Of a DNA stretch of 64,000 bases, positions 12,122 to 23,380 are shown piece after piece. The first letter of the stretch is position 1. Each line of letters starts with the position of its first letter. The stretch comes from Annona cherimola. Taxonomy: Eukaryota > Streptophyta > Magnoliopsida > Magnoliales > Annonaceae. Under the pieces are notes generated by a model. That model saw only the letters and a list, made by a program, of their open reading frames with translations. It was not told the origin of the DNA and ran no database searches. The position numbers and the translations under genes are program-made. The stretch is taken from assembly GCA_030490835.1 (NCBI GenBank), contig CM059973.1, positions 82,723,221 through 82,787,220 on the forward strand, in the 5' to 3' direction.

Positions 12122-12880
12122 ATTGTATTTTAATATAACTGCCAAAATTTTTAAAACAAATATATGTAAAAGAACGTTGAACAAATGGTTGTGTTCTATA
12201 TTTTTAAAAAATTTTGTATCCAACAATTGTAAAATATAAATTTATACACATATATTTATAAATGATAAAAAGAATTTGCATATACTTATTATATCAAAAT
12301 TCACTTTAGAGCAAATTGGCTACACCAAAAATTTTCAAACCATAAATTTTAAGGGTGTGTTTGTTAATAACAAAAAGTTGTCAAGTTAAAACTTTTCAAT
12401 CTAAAATTTTTCATTATCCACAACTACCATATTTTTTAATCATTTCTTCACATTTTTCTATACAACTACCCTACTTTTCAATAATTTATACCCAGCTACC
12501 AACACAACAAACCTATATATTTCAACTTTATCCTATTTATTCTTCATCATCACCCCTATCATATCACATCATTTGACAATTTTTCATCTCTACAACTTTT
12601 CATCAAAAGTTTTATCCATTCCCAAACACACCCTAAATCTATAACTTTTTACTTTCCATGGCAATTGTATTTTTTAATTATTTATTCACATTTTCTTATA
12701 AGACTACTTTACTTTTAATTATTTTTATACAATTACCCAAGTTATATCTTTTGACTTTATTTTCTTTATAATTCGTCATTATGCATATTACATTACATTA
12801 TTTGTTTCCTATTTGAAAAAAATTTAGACTATAAACCTTTCATACATAATGTTTCATGACCTCCTAAACATACCCTTAAT
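12122..12880. repeat. host direct repeat A, left of the pararetrovirus
   Basis: Apart from an inserted MITE and its 3-bp duplication, this is about 475 bp that recurs at 21330-21805, on the other side of the pararetroviral insertion. Both copies open with ATTGTATTTTAATATAACTG and close with AAACATACCCTTAAT. The right part of each copy looks like an older relative of the local MITE family. The repeat is too long for an integrase target duplication, has no LTR-type TG..CA ends and is not adjacent to the primer site. Confidence 0.85.
12353..12633 (+). mobile_element. full-length Tourist-like MITE, TAA duplication, empty site present
   Basis: The 281-bp element runs from GGGTGTGTTTG to CAAACACACCC and is flanked by TAA at 12350-12352 and 12634-12636. 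The homologous position in repeat B (near 21560) lacks it and reads TTTTAGATC, so the empty site is visible within the window. The TIRs are about 20 bp and imperfect. This is the best reference copy of the family here. Confidence 0.9.
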
Positions 12881-12947
12881 CATCAACCTCATTATTTAGC
12901 ATAATAAAACATCAAGAAAAATATATAAAAATAATACCAAAGTCTCC
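12881..12947 (+). repeat. 67-bp copy of an internal viral segment at the left junction
   Basis: These 67 bp match 15995-16061 inside the coat region with a handful of substitutions. Here they directly abut host repeat A on the left and the viral leader on the right. The left end of the insertion is therefore a rearranged junction and not a natural genome end. Confidence 0.85.
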
Positions 12948-12957
12948 TGAGTTAGTC

Positions 12958-12969
12958 TGGTAACAGAGC
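12958..12969 (+). promoter_or_regulatory. tRNA-Met primer-binding site of the pararetrovirus
   Basis: TGGTAACAGAGC matches the plant initiator-Met complement TGGTATCAGAGC at 11 of 12 positions. It lies in the leader about 130 bp upstream of the first viral frame, where minus-strand DNA synthesis is primed in Caulimoviridae. Confidence 0.7.
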
Positions 12970-13099
12970 CTGGTTGAAGTTGATATTGTATAAATATCTC
13001 TCTTAAGAAACTCAATCACGAAGTCGCACATCTAGCTGAAATCATGTGTTGCTAAGTTTGCGTTAAGAGAATAAAGCATATAAGTCGTTGACTGTGAAG

Positions 13100-13777
13100 A
13101 TGAGTTCTCTAAAGAGGATGTTTTCTACATCTTCATCTTCTTCTTCTAATGATACTAAGATCCACTCAGTAAGACTTGATGAAATTCAAAACATGTCTGA
13201 AGGAGCATATGAAAATATTGAAAAATCAATACAAAACTGGAAAATCCCCAAAGTTCCTATTAAAAAAATTTATAAAATCAGAGCATTTGATTTTAAGACC
13301 GAATACAGAATTAAAACATTAGAAACTGTATTGGAATTTGGATAAGGATCTCACCAAATACAATTATTACAGAAAAAAGCTCTAAAAGATTTATGTGATA
13401 AAGAATATAAATTTATGCATTTTGGACTAATACAAATTGTTATTCAACCTTTAGTTCGAGCAGGTCTTCAAGCCTCTGTATTAGCATATCTAAAAAATAA
13501 TAGACATAGACAATTCTTAGATTCTATTTTAGAAATATTACAAACAACATTACATGTTGGACCAGTGTATTTTAATAGTTTTTCAAATTTTTCTATTAGT
13601 TTATCAGATCCATATACTCTAGATGTATTATCATTGTTAATCCAAACGCAAGGATTTAACATGAAATTAGGATCAAAGCCTTTGTGTATACAGTATAAAA
13701 TATATTACAAAGCCATGAAAACCTTAGTACCTCGATCATTGGTCAGATATAAATCTACCAACAGAATAGAAAATTGA
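13100..13777 (+). pseudogene. viral movement-protein-like frame, one in-frame stop
   Basis: The frame starts at ATG 13100 with a Ser-rich N-terminus (FSTSSSSSSND), is broken by TAA at 13343-13345 and continues in the same frame to 13777. Its place at the start of the polyprotein, and a central segment of the type seen in 30K-superfamily proteins of pararetroviruses, suggest the cell-to-cell movement function. The domain call rests on position and general character, not on an alignment. The following 270 bp (13778-14040) are densely interrupted. Confidence 0.55.
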
Positions 13778-14040
13778 TAGCGACTTATCACCCGAAGTTC
13801 CAGAACAATCTGCTGAAAAAATATAAGCTATAATAGAAACCCCAGACAATATAATATTAAATTTTGAACCAACAAAAAGAAGACATTTTTTTAGTATCTC
13901 TAGACCTATCACTCCAAAAATCACTTTAAAATCACCTGATTAAAAGATTATAAATCATTAAAAAAAAAGAAAAAAAAGAATGGATATCCAAGACTTATAA
14001 ATCAGGAGAATTTAAAAACATTATAAGAAAATAGTTTTAT

Positions 14041-16245
14041 TATTGTGAAAATATTAAACAAAATGTTTCTTTCTTTAAATGGTATGATGAGCAAGTTCTG
14101 TTATCAGTAAATATGTTACAACAACCAGATACCTCTGAGTCCTCTAATCTAACTCCATCTTCCACTCCTCCTATAACTAATGCTAATATTCAACTTGAAA
14201 GGAGGATGAACAGAGCAAATAAAGAACTATAAGGACTTATAGTGCAAGAACCTTATAAAAAATATTGTTATAAAGAAATGTCAGTTCATTTAAAAGATTT
14301 ATCCCAGTTAATAGAATAAAATAATTTATCAAACAATAAACTTATTAATATAGAAAAATAAATAGAAAAAGGAAAGGAAAAAATGAAAGAACCAAAAATT
14401 ATAACTCTAAAACCAGTTAAACAAAATTTATCATTTTTTAAGAAGCCATTAGATATTCATCTAGATTTTCCACAATAACCAGAATCAACTCCGACCGTTC
14501 CTCCCTTTTTTATGCCCTCATGAATAAATGATTTAAAATAAAAACTTGAACAAATTGATAATAAATATAGAGATAACAAATATTTACACACTATAGCTGA
14601 AACAAATCCATCTATTAAACGAGAAAACCCTTCTAATTTATTACAAAGAATGTATATGAAAAATACAAAAAATTATTATTCAAAACTATCACCTATAGAT
14701 CAACAATTTGAAGAAGAGAAAAAATCTACCATAAATGAATTTAATCCTAATTCAATATATGAATGGAATATAGACGGTGCAAGTGAATATCAGATGTGGA
14801 GTGTATGCAATAGTATGGTCGTGTATGCTCAAATATTAATAAATATTAGAAGAATACCAGCAAGAATGGCTGCTATTTGTTTAACATGGGAATTTACTGG
14901 ACAACTTAAAGTCTGGTGGGATATACAAATGACAACAGAAGAACAAGCGATTATATTAAATGATGATCAACCTGTAAATACCCTAATTAGTACTATAATA
15001 TACCAGTTTTTAAGAAAAGTAGAAGATTATCAAGCTATTATTAGAGAAAGATTATTAAAATTAAGATGTAAACAAATATCTAATTTTAGGTGGTATAAAA
15101 ATGTATTCTTAACAGATGTTCAATTACTAGATGATGGAACTAAATCTATATATAAAGAAAAATTTTTACAAGGATTACCCTCTGTTATAGAAAATAAAAT
15201 TAAAACTTTAATTAAACAAGAAAATAGTGAAAAAATAAACTATGAAAATTATACATGAGGAACATTATTTCCAAAAATTAGAGCAGTAAGAACAGAATTA
15301 TGTCACCAAAAGAAAATGGAAGAAACTCATTTTTTAAAGTCTCAAGATCTATCACAATTTTGTTCACAATATGAAATAGAAAAATTGCCATTCCAAAATA
15401 ATATTATAAAAAAATCAAGATATCCTAAACCAAAACCTTATAAAAGAATTCTTCATCAGAATTATGAACGACTCACTTATCCTAAAAAACCATCTAAAAA
15501 GAATTATAAAAAATATCGTAAAACAAAACCCAAATATTCTAAGTCTAAAAAAGACGTTAAGTGTTATAAATGTGGTAAAACTGGACATTATGCTTCAAAA
15601 TGTTATAAAAGGCAAGTCAAAAAATTATTAGCAAAAGAAAATCAAAGTCTTGAAGTTATAACTAAAAAACTTAAAGAATTAGTCGTAACATCTAGTGAAG
15701 AATCTAGTGAAGAATCCGAAACATCAGATGACATTCAATTGAATTACTTAGAAAAACAAGACTCCTCAGATTCTGAATCAGATCATATATGTCATTGTTC
15801 TTATTCTCCAAATAACTATCAAACTTCTGACTCTGAATATCACTCTTTAAATATGTTAAATTCTACAGATAAAATCCTATTAGATTTAATAAATCAAATG
15901 CAAGATTCTCAACGAAAAGCTGATTTATTAACTAATTTTTTAAATATTTCAAACCAAAAAACCCCCGAGGAGGGATGGTCATCTCCAAATGAATCATCAA
16001 CTTCATTATTTAGCATAATAAAACATCAAAAAAAATATTTAAAAACAGTACCAAAGTCTCCAACTATTTCTGAATTATGTCAAGAAATAAAGAAAATGAA
16101 ACAAGAAATTGTAGAATTAAAACATAGAATTCAAATACTAGAACTTCAAAATATAACAGATAATCAAACTCAGCAAGGGCAGAAACAAGAAGAAGAATTT
16201 GAACAAGAATTAAATAGCATCATTAAGGAAAAAGATCTCAATTAG
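14041..16245 (+). pseudogene. viral coat-protein/gag-like region with zinc knuckle
   Basis: One frame can be followed from about 14041 with several TAA stops, then open runs at 14650-15258 and 15316-16245. The latter holds the CCHC knuckle CYKCGKTGHYASKC (15562-15603), preceded by a Lys-rich basic tract and followed by an acidic Ser/Glu patch, then a heptad-like coiled coil near 16060-16150. A basic tract, a knuckle and an acidic segment are characteristic of caulimovirid coat proteins. A TGA separates the two long runs at 15256-15258. Confidence 0.75.
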
Positions 16246-18227
16246 CCTAAATAATCTTTACATACTCTATATCAAACTCAGAAAATTATATCGCAAAAAT
16301 GGTATTCAAAAATTACTTAAAAAATTATTGATTATCCTAAAGATTTTTCTATAAAACTTATAGTCTTAATTGACTCAAGAGTAGATCTAAACTGTATAAA
16401 AGAAGGTATAATTCCTCTTAAGTATTTTGAAAGAACAAATTCTTCTATAGCTACCACTGATGGTACAGACATGACAGTAAAATATAAACTATCAAAGGCT
16501 CATATATGTAATAAAAATATATATTTTCAAACCCCATTTATATTAATAAAAAATATGCAATAAAAAATTATACTTGGAACACCCTTCTTACAACTGATTA
16601 AACCTTTTACAGTAACAGATGAAGTAATCTACACTACTATACAAAATAAAAAATTAGTATTCTCGTTTATAAAACCTCCAGAAATGTCTTTATTAGCAGA
16701 ATTAAAACAGACATTATTATACAAGAAAATTTTTTTATGCTATCTTAAAGAACAAAATATTATAAAAAATATAGAACAACAAATTAAAGGACCCCTAAAA
16801 AAGCATATAGAAGATTTTTATAAAAAAATAAGTTTAGAAGTATGCTCAGAATTACCTAATGCTTTTTGGAAAAAAAAAACACATAATGACCTTACCTTGT
16901 ATAAAAGAATTTAATGAAGAAAAAATTCTCACTAAAGCTAGACCTATTCAAATGAACGTAGAATTATTAAAATACTGTAAACAAGAAATACATGCTTTAT
17001 TAGAAAAAAACTAATAAGATCAAGCAAATCACCATGGAGTTGTGCAGCCTTTTATGTAAATAATGCAGCAGAAATTGAAAGAATAGCTCTTAGAGAGAAT
17101 TATAAAGGCAAAAGTATTTTCTAAATTTGATTTAAAATCAGGGTATTGGCAAATTCAAATAGCCGAAGAAGATAAGTATAAAACTAATTTTACAGTTCTT
17201 TTTGGACACTACGACTGGAATGTTATGCCGTTTGGCCTTAAAAATGCCCCTTTTGAATTTCAAAATGTTATGAATGATACATTTAATCCTTACCTTGAGT
17301 TTATAATAGTTTATATTGATGATATTTTATTATATTCTAATTCTATTCATGAGCACTGAAAGCATCTAAAAACTTTCAAGAATATAATTCATCATAATGG
17401 TTTCGTACTATCAGAAAGAAAAATAAAATTATTTCAAATAGAAATATCATTTTTAGGATTCAATATAAAACACAACATTATTCAACATGTCAATAGAGCT
17501 ATAATATTTGCAGATAAATTCTCAGATGAAATAAAAGATAAAAAATAATTACAAATATTTTTAGGTTGCCTAAATTATGTGGCAGAATTTTATGAAAAGG
17601 TTGCTTATGAATTATGATAGAGGAATATTATTACAAAGATTAAGAAAAAATCCATCTTCATAGACTGAAAAACATACAAAGGCAGTCCAAAATATTAAAA
17701 GAAAAATTAAATATTTACCTTGTCTGCATCTAGCAAATTCAGATTTATTTAGAATAGTTGAAACAGATGCATCTGATATTGGTTATGGAGGTATACTTAA
17801 ACAAAAGGATCAAGAAAAAGAATATCTAGTAAGATATACATCAGGATTATGGAATGAAACTAAAAAGAAATATCTAACTATTAAAAAGGAAATGTTAGCA
17901 ATAGTTATTTGTATAGATAAATTTCAAGGAGATCTTATAAATAAAGAATTTCTATTAATAGTTGATTGCCGAGCAGTAAAACAGATCATTCAAAATGATG
18001 TAAAGAATTTTGTCTCTCATCACATGTTTGCTCGTTGGCAGGCAATGTTATCACCTTATAATTTTCAAATAGAATATATTAAAGGAGAAAATAATTCTCT
18101 GCCTGATTATCTATCAAGAGAATTTTTGCAAGGAACGCCTCAGGTTGACACCGCTACCAGCTCAATCCTCAAATCAACCTCCAGCAAGGCCAACTCAATC
18201 ACCGGTTCCTCCAAGGAACTCGGCTGA
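16246..18227 (+). pseudogene. viral protease - reverse transcriptase - RNase H region
   Basis: The protease segment near 16350-16680 has LIDSR where the family has D-S/T-G, so the active-site glycine is lost; an ILGTP segment follows. The reverse transcriptase has FDLKSGYWQI, MPFGLKNAP and the catalytic YIDD at 17312-17323. RNase H begins near 17750 (ETDASD) and ends in the frame 17892-18227 with the SLPDYLSREF tail typical of plant pararetroviruses. Frameshifts near 17010-17100 and 17590 and several stops make it non-functional. No integrase follows, which separates it from Ty3/gypsy elements. Confidence 0.85.
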
Positions 18228-19254
18228 CAGAGCTTCTCCAAGTATTCAACAGAATTATAACTTCATCTACGATGTAGATAAATTTATACAAAATCTAGAA
18301 AAGATTGATATTGATCTTATTAAAGGCAAAGATCTTCCCAGCACTATAACCTCAGCAGAAAAAAATGAGAAAATTTTTCAAGATGTAACTACTAATATTT
18401 ATAGAAGGTATTTTTCAAAAGATTAATGGTTTATTCCCTCGGCTCCTGGAAAAGATATAAATTATTATGAGAGAATTCTATTACAAACTCAATCTATTAC
18501 CATAGAACATGTTTCTAAACCTCCAAGAGAGGATTGTATTTTATATTCCAAGATGCATATCAGAAAAATTATTCCATTAGAACAATGGTTCTTAAATAAT
18601 CCAAATACTTTATTCTCTTTCCCAGAACCAGCTACTATTACTGAAAGGTCTAAATTCAGACCTACTCCATTAAAATATAACTATTGAGATTATCAGGAAG
18701 TCTGGCTAAAAGTATTATTTATACAAAATTATTTCTTCTCTCGTTCTTGGTGGATTAGATTTATACTCAAAAATCTAGAACAAGAGATTCCCAACTGGTT
18801 TATAAATAAATTTTGGGACTTATGGGGAATGAATATAGAAATTATTCCAAAAGATTTATTTAAAATATTGCCAAAGTCAGTTATGCCATAATCTCTTCTA
18901 TCAGAGAATGGTCCAACATTTCTCAGATTTATTATAGAGAAAAATATTCCTTGGATTATTCGTTGGGATTTCACCTTTTATACCAAAGCAGACTCTATTC
19001 CCTACATGACTTATTCTTCTCATATAAAATGATGGCCTAAATTTGATTATGAAAATATTCTTGAAAAATATCACTGCCTGCGCTGATATGAAGAGAAGGA
19101 GAAAAATAAAGTTGAATCAGCTTCTCAACTTCTGCATCAATCAAAAGCCACAAAAGAGGCAATGAAGAGAGCTTTAGAAGTTATCAAAATAGATTTTCCC
19201 CATCTATCTCCGAAAAATCAAAAGGTGAAAGCATTTGAATTATTATTCGACAAC
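18228..19254 (+). pseudogene. second, downstream viral frame of unknown function
   Basis: In a different frame from the RNase H, a reading frame overlaps its last 80 nt and runs with a few stops to 19254. It resumes beyond the hAT insertion at about 20915 for some 50 bp before further stops. It is rich in aromatic residues (SRSWWIRF near 18740-18765) and ends with a charged region. Florendovirus-type genomes are described as having such an extra frame after the polymerase; this assignment is inference from position. No function is proposed. Confidence 0.5.
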
Positions 19255-20906
19255 TAGGGGTGCAAGTCGGTCCGGGTACCCCCGGGTAGGGGTGGAACCT
19301 ACCCTTACCCGTTTTTTAAAAACGCCTACCCTACCCTATTTTAGACCGGGTCGGTCCGGAGCTTACCCTACCCAATTTTTTCAAGTGCGGGTCGGTTCCG
19401 GTTCGGTTCCAAATCGGTTCCTAAAAACGTCATGCATCCCAACATGCACCAAATAAAGAAATACTATATTATGAAAAGAATTTTTCAATGAAACAGAAAT
19501 ATTAACAAGACTTATATACAACACACAACCTATATGAACCAGTTTATACGAGTTAGGATTCCAAACCACACTTTTTTTTGGAGAGTATGAACTAGTTTGT
19601 ACGAGTTTGTCATGGAGGTCAATGTAATGCATATTGAAATTGGGCCAGAAGCCCGATGACTGAACTTAACTCTAATTATATACTGAACATGCCAGTTATA
19701 CATAACATAATAGTCACTTAGTCAAAGCCCAAAAATTCAATGGCTTAAAACTTCAAGAATGAGACCTTTTTATTGGTAGTGAAGAATCATATCAATTCCC
19801 TTCTTCGGACATCAGCCTTAGAATTCAACAACACTGATATGGCACACAAACAACACCCTCAAGAGACTGACAATAAATAATGATCAACAAATAACATCAG
19901 AAAAGAAAGACATGCAAAAGATGCAACTCACTAATCTCTTGCTAATCACAACTAACTCAAAAAAGATAACTACTATAACACACGCCGATGACCATTCGCT
20001 TTCTAATCAACCCCAAATCACTCAACAAACAAATACGAAACCAAATTCTCCAGCTTGCACCAAAACTGCTAAGAAGGCAAAAGATCGATCACAATCAAGT
20101 CATAACGGCAAACAACAAACTCGACAATCTCGGCGAACAAAAATGCTCTCTGCGAGGAAGAACACGATCAAATTCTCCAAGGAAGAGCAGTAAAACCCAT
20201 TGATAATGGCGGTCAAACAAAAATTGATATGTATTAAATTCTCCAACGACAATCGAAATAACGATTGAAAGAAAGGAATACCAATCGCGGTAAGAGAACT
20301 CGGAGGAAGAGCAGAGAACTCGGAGGAAGAGCAGCACGCCGGCACCGCAGCAGGAGGCGAGCATGACCGCAGGAGGTCAACCCGATTTGACCAGAGTCCA
20401 GCGAGGCTGCGGCGACGCCGGCAAGGGGCTTCCGATTTCGTGACTTTGGTCTGTTCGGAATCTTCGGATTTACGCCGGCACCGCAGCCGTCGAAGACTCG
20501 AAGCCACTAACCAGCAGGCAGCGACCAACGTCCAGCGTCCAGTGTCGCCGATTGAATGCGAGGCAGTGACCAGCGTCCATCCAGCGAGGCTGCGGCGACG
20601 CCGGCAAGGGGTTTCCGGTTTCGTCTGTTCGGAATTTCGAATCGGGATGAATGGAGGAATAGAGGATTAGGGCCAGGGTTGCCGGCTGCACTTAGGGCAG
20701 GCAAGAATATAAGATATATATATATCTTATGTGCAATCCGAGTCGGTTTTCGGGTACCCGACACCTGGAACCGACCCTACCCAAATTCCTATGGGTAATT
20801 CAGAACCGGAACCGAACCTACCCGATGGGTAGAAAAACCGAAACCGAACCGATTTAGGGTACCCATCGGGTCAACCCGTGGGTACCCGGACCGACTTGCA
20901 CCCCTA
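19255..20906. mobile_element. non-autonomous hAT-type element, 1652 bp, inside the pararetrovirus
   Basis: The termini are TAGGGGTGCAAGTCGGTCCG and its inverse CGGACCGACTTGCACCCCTA, flanked by perfect 8-bp duplications TCGACAAC at 19247-19254 and 20907-20914. Subterminal regions carry arrays of GGGTACCC and ACCCTACCC words. An 8-bp duplication with TAGGGGTG-type ends is characteristic of hAT. The interior has no transposase; 20280-20700 is strikingly GC-rich and contains a partial duplication (GCGGCGACGCCGGCAAGG at about 20409 and 20592), possibly captured host DNA. Confidence 0.9.
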
Positions 20907-21182
20907 TCGACAACCAGATAGATTCGGATCAAATGGAGTTATCATCACAGTCGTTGTCCAGTTAATACGACGACGTCAAAAGAAGCGCTATTATTATTTA
21001 GCTACTATTCAAGATTCTAAATTCATCAGTCGCCGATATTATTCGGGTCACTTTATTCGCTCTTATCGCATTGGGACGCTCAATTCCAGGACACATAGCC
21101 CAACCGGTAAGGCCCTGGACTTATTCTCCTTTTAAGTCCGCTCCGGACTTCACCCATTGTAAAATTCGTTTCTCTTTTATCT

Positions 21183-21190
21183 ATAAATAG
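21183..21190 (+). promoter_or_regulatory. TATA box of the viral transcript promoter
   Basis: TATAAATA sits about 110 bp upstream of a repeated copy of the beginning of the first viral frame (ATGAGTTCTCTAAAG near 21304). This is the position expected for the pregenomic RNA promoter of a pararetrovirus. The same start segment occurs at 13100, so the insertion spans slightly more than one genome turn, with rearranged ends. Confidence 0.55.
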
Positions 21191-21329
21191 GTATGCTTGT
21201 TTGTGTATGAGGCATTCGAAGAGTCTTCGAGCCTTGTGAGTGTTCTAAAGAGTGCTAGTGTGCTAGATCAATGATTGCTCAGTTTGCTTAGTTGACTGTG
21301 GAGATGAGTTCTCTAAAGATTATGTTTTC

Positions 21330-21805
21330 TAATTGTATTTTAATATAACTGCCAGAATTTTTAAAACAAATATATGTAAAAGAACGTTAAACAAATGGTT
21401 GCGTTCTATATTTTTAAAATTTTGTGTATCCAACAATTGTAAAATATAAATTTATACACATATATTTATAAATGATAAAAAGAATTTACATATACTTATT
21501 ATATCAAAATTCACTTTAGAGCAAATTGGCTACACCAAAAATTTTCAAACCATAAATTTTAGATCTATAACTTTTTACTTTCCACGACAATTGTATTTTT
21601 AATTATTTATTCACATTTTCTTATAAGATTACCTTACTTTTAATTATTTTTACACGATTACCCAAGTTATATATTTTGACTTTATTTTCTTTATAATTCG
21701 TCATTATGCATATTACATTACATTATTTTTTTCCTATTTGAAAAAATTTTAGGTTGTAAATCTTTCATCCATAATGTTTCATGACCTCCTAAACATACCC
21801 TTAAT
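21330..21805. repeat. host direct repeat B, right of the pararetrovirus
   Basis: This is the right-hand copy of the 475-bp repeat at 12122-12880. It lacks the MITE present in copy A and so shows the pre-insertion state. The two copies differ by scattered substitutions and short indels only. Confidence 0.85.
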
Positions 21806-22685
21806 GAGAAACTTTTGTCGTGTATTATTAACAAGGCTTAGAAGTAAGTATGAAGCGGTTAAAATTTATTAATAAATATATAGCATGTAAACAGTAGTGT
21901 TTAAAATATTTATTTTTTGCACTGCAATTAGCTGTGGAAAAAATGTTATAAATGGTTTAAGCATTGAAAAGTCTCATGAAAAATATGAAAAACAGCCATT
22001 AGTACATAAACCTTCTCCTGTACAGATGTTTAATTTCAATCGTTCTCCTCTGTAGCAAACGAATTAAAAGTTATTCCTATATTCTTCATATAGTTAAAAC
22101 TATTTTGAAGCAATTTCTGCCGGTTCTGATTGAAATGATTCACAGTATTATGATAAAATCGCTAAGCAGAACAAGAAGATTGGATTTTTACTGCTTATCG
22201 TTGTGATCCCAAAAATGGAGTGGGTGGAAACGGAATGGAAAAGTAAACTTCGTAATTATTTAATTATTTATTCTATTTTAAAAATTTTACACATATTTTT
22301 AAGTACCTCATGTACGGTTATCTGATTTATTTTCACTCCATTCATTCTTTATCCATTTTCTATTAATTTTATTCCATCTCATTTCCACCATTTTCTAAAG
22401 AGCAAATGTTTTATTTCATCACATCTATCATATTCTATCATATGGTATCATTTTTCTTCATTTAAAAAACTTGTACACTCAAAAATTTTCATCAATTTTT
22501 TTATTACTCCCCAGATACACCATGTTTTTTTTTTTAAAAAAATAGAGATAGTGTGTTTAGTATTTTATAAAGGAGGCTTGGTCATTTATGGCCGGATGCA
22601 TGAGGCCGTCGCAGATAATTACAGAAATGTCACTGTCTTTAAAAATTCAAAATAAGTACTTAAACAAAATCAAAAATTAGAAAAA
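21806..22685. other. AT-rich spacer, no gene seen
   Basis: I see no supported coding region. The part near 22245-22520 has purine/pyrimidine blocks and the word TTATTACTCCCCAGATACACC, resembling a worn MITE end. A T/A run sits at 22528-22542. Confidence 0.4.
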
Positions 22686-22689
22686 TTAG

Positions 22690-23380
22690 TTTATAAATTT
22701 AATACACTTAGATTTACTTATCCATGAAAAATAAAAAAAATTTAAAAATATGTTTTTGGGCGTAGCCATGCATTGAGCCGTAAATGATCACGACATGTAC
22801 ATGTATACCTTAAAAATGAAAAGAGTACCGAGTACGTGCATAAATGGTGTGTTTAGGAATAGATAAAACTTTTGGTGAAAAATTTTGGAAAGTAAAAGTT
22901 GTCAAATAATGTGATATGATAGAGATAATAATGAGGAGTAAAGAGGATAAAGTTAAAATAGATAGGCTAATTGTATAGGTAATTGTGTACAAAAAATTGA
23001 AAAGTGGGGTAATTGTATATAAAAATGTAAATTAATATACCTAGATTTACTTATCCATGAAAAAACAATTTTTTTTAAAAAAAATATGTTTTTGGGTGCA
23101 GCCATGAGTCGACCTGTAAATGATCACGACACATCCAAGTATACCTTAAAAATGAAAAGAGTACCGAGAACGTGAGCTACATAAATGGTGTGTTTAAGAA
23201 TGGATAAAACTTTTGGCGAAGATTTTGGAAAGTAAAAGTTGTCAAATGACGAAATATGATAGAGATAATGATGAGAAGTAAAGAGGATAAAGTTAAAATA
23301 GATAGGCTAGTTATATAGGTAATTGTGTAGAAATAATTAAAAAGTATAGTAATTGCATATAAAAATATGAAAAAAATATT
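22690..23380. repeat. tandem duplication, unit about 340 bp, including a MITE
   Basis: The first unit runs from GATTTACTTATCCATGAAAA (22711) and the second from the same words at 23043. Both continue through a TATGTTTTTGGG block, TAAATGATCACGACA and AATGAAAAGAGTACCGAG into a MITE start, GGTGTGTTTA, at 22846 and 23187. Because the flanking non-MITE DNA is duplicated too, this is a segmental tandem duplication and not two insertions. The MITE in unit 1 is cut short near 23030. Confidence 0.75.
22846..23030 (-). mobile_element. truncated MITE of the GGGTGTGTTTG family
   Basis: It starts GGTGTGTTTAGG and follows the family in reverse (purine-rich) orientation to about 23030. There the sequence passes into the second tandem unit, so the far terminus is missing. 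Confidence 0.65.

Larger units (their letters stand above)
12881..21329 (+). mobile_element. endogenous pararetrovirus (Caulimoviridae-like), decayed
   Basis: In order on the plus strand: a misplaced coat-region fragment (12881-12947), a tRNA-Met-like primer site (12958), a movement-protein-like frame, a coat-protein region with a zinc knuckle, an aspartic protease, a reverse transcriptase (YIDD), an RNase H, a further frame of unknown function, then a promoter-like region with TATAAATA at 21183 and a repeat of the beginning of the first frame (about 21292-21328). It has no integrase and no LTRs, which fits Caulimoviridae. The single main polyprotein followed by a separate downstream frame recalls florendoviruses, but genus placement is inference. 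Many in-frame stops and shifts show it is dead. A hAT-type element at 19255-20906 interrupts it. Confidence 0.85.

Noticed and set aside
12122..21805. The 475-bp repeats as LTRs of a retrotransposon
   Set aside because: They lack TG..CA ends, the primer site lies about 78 bp from the repeat edge, a displaced coat fragment sits between, and no integrase is encoded. A host duplication around a pararetrovirus fits better.
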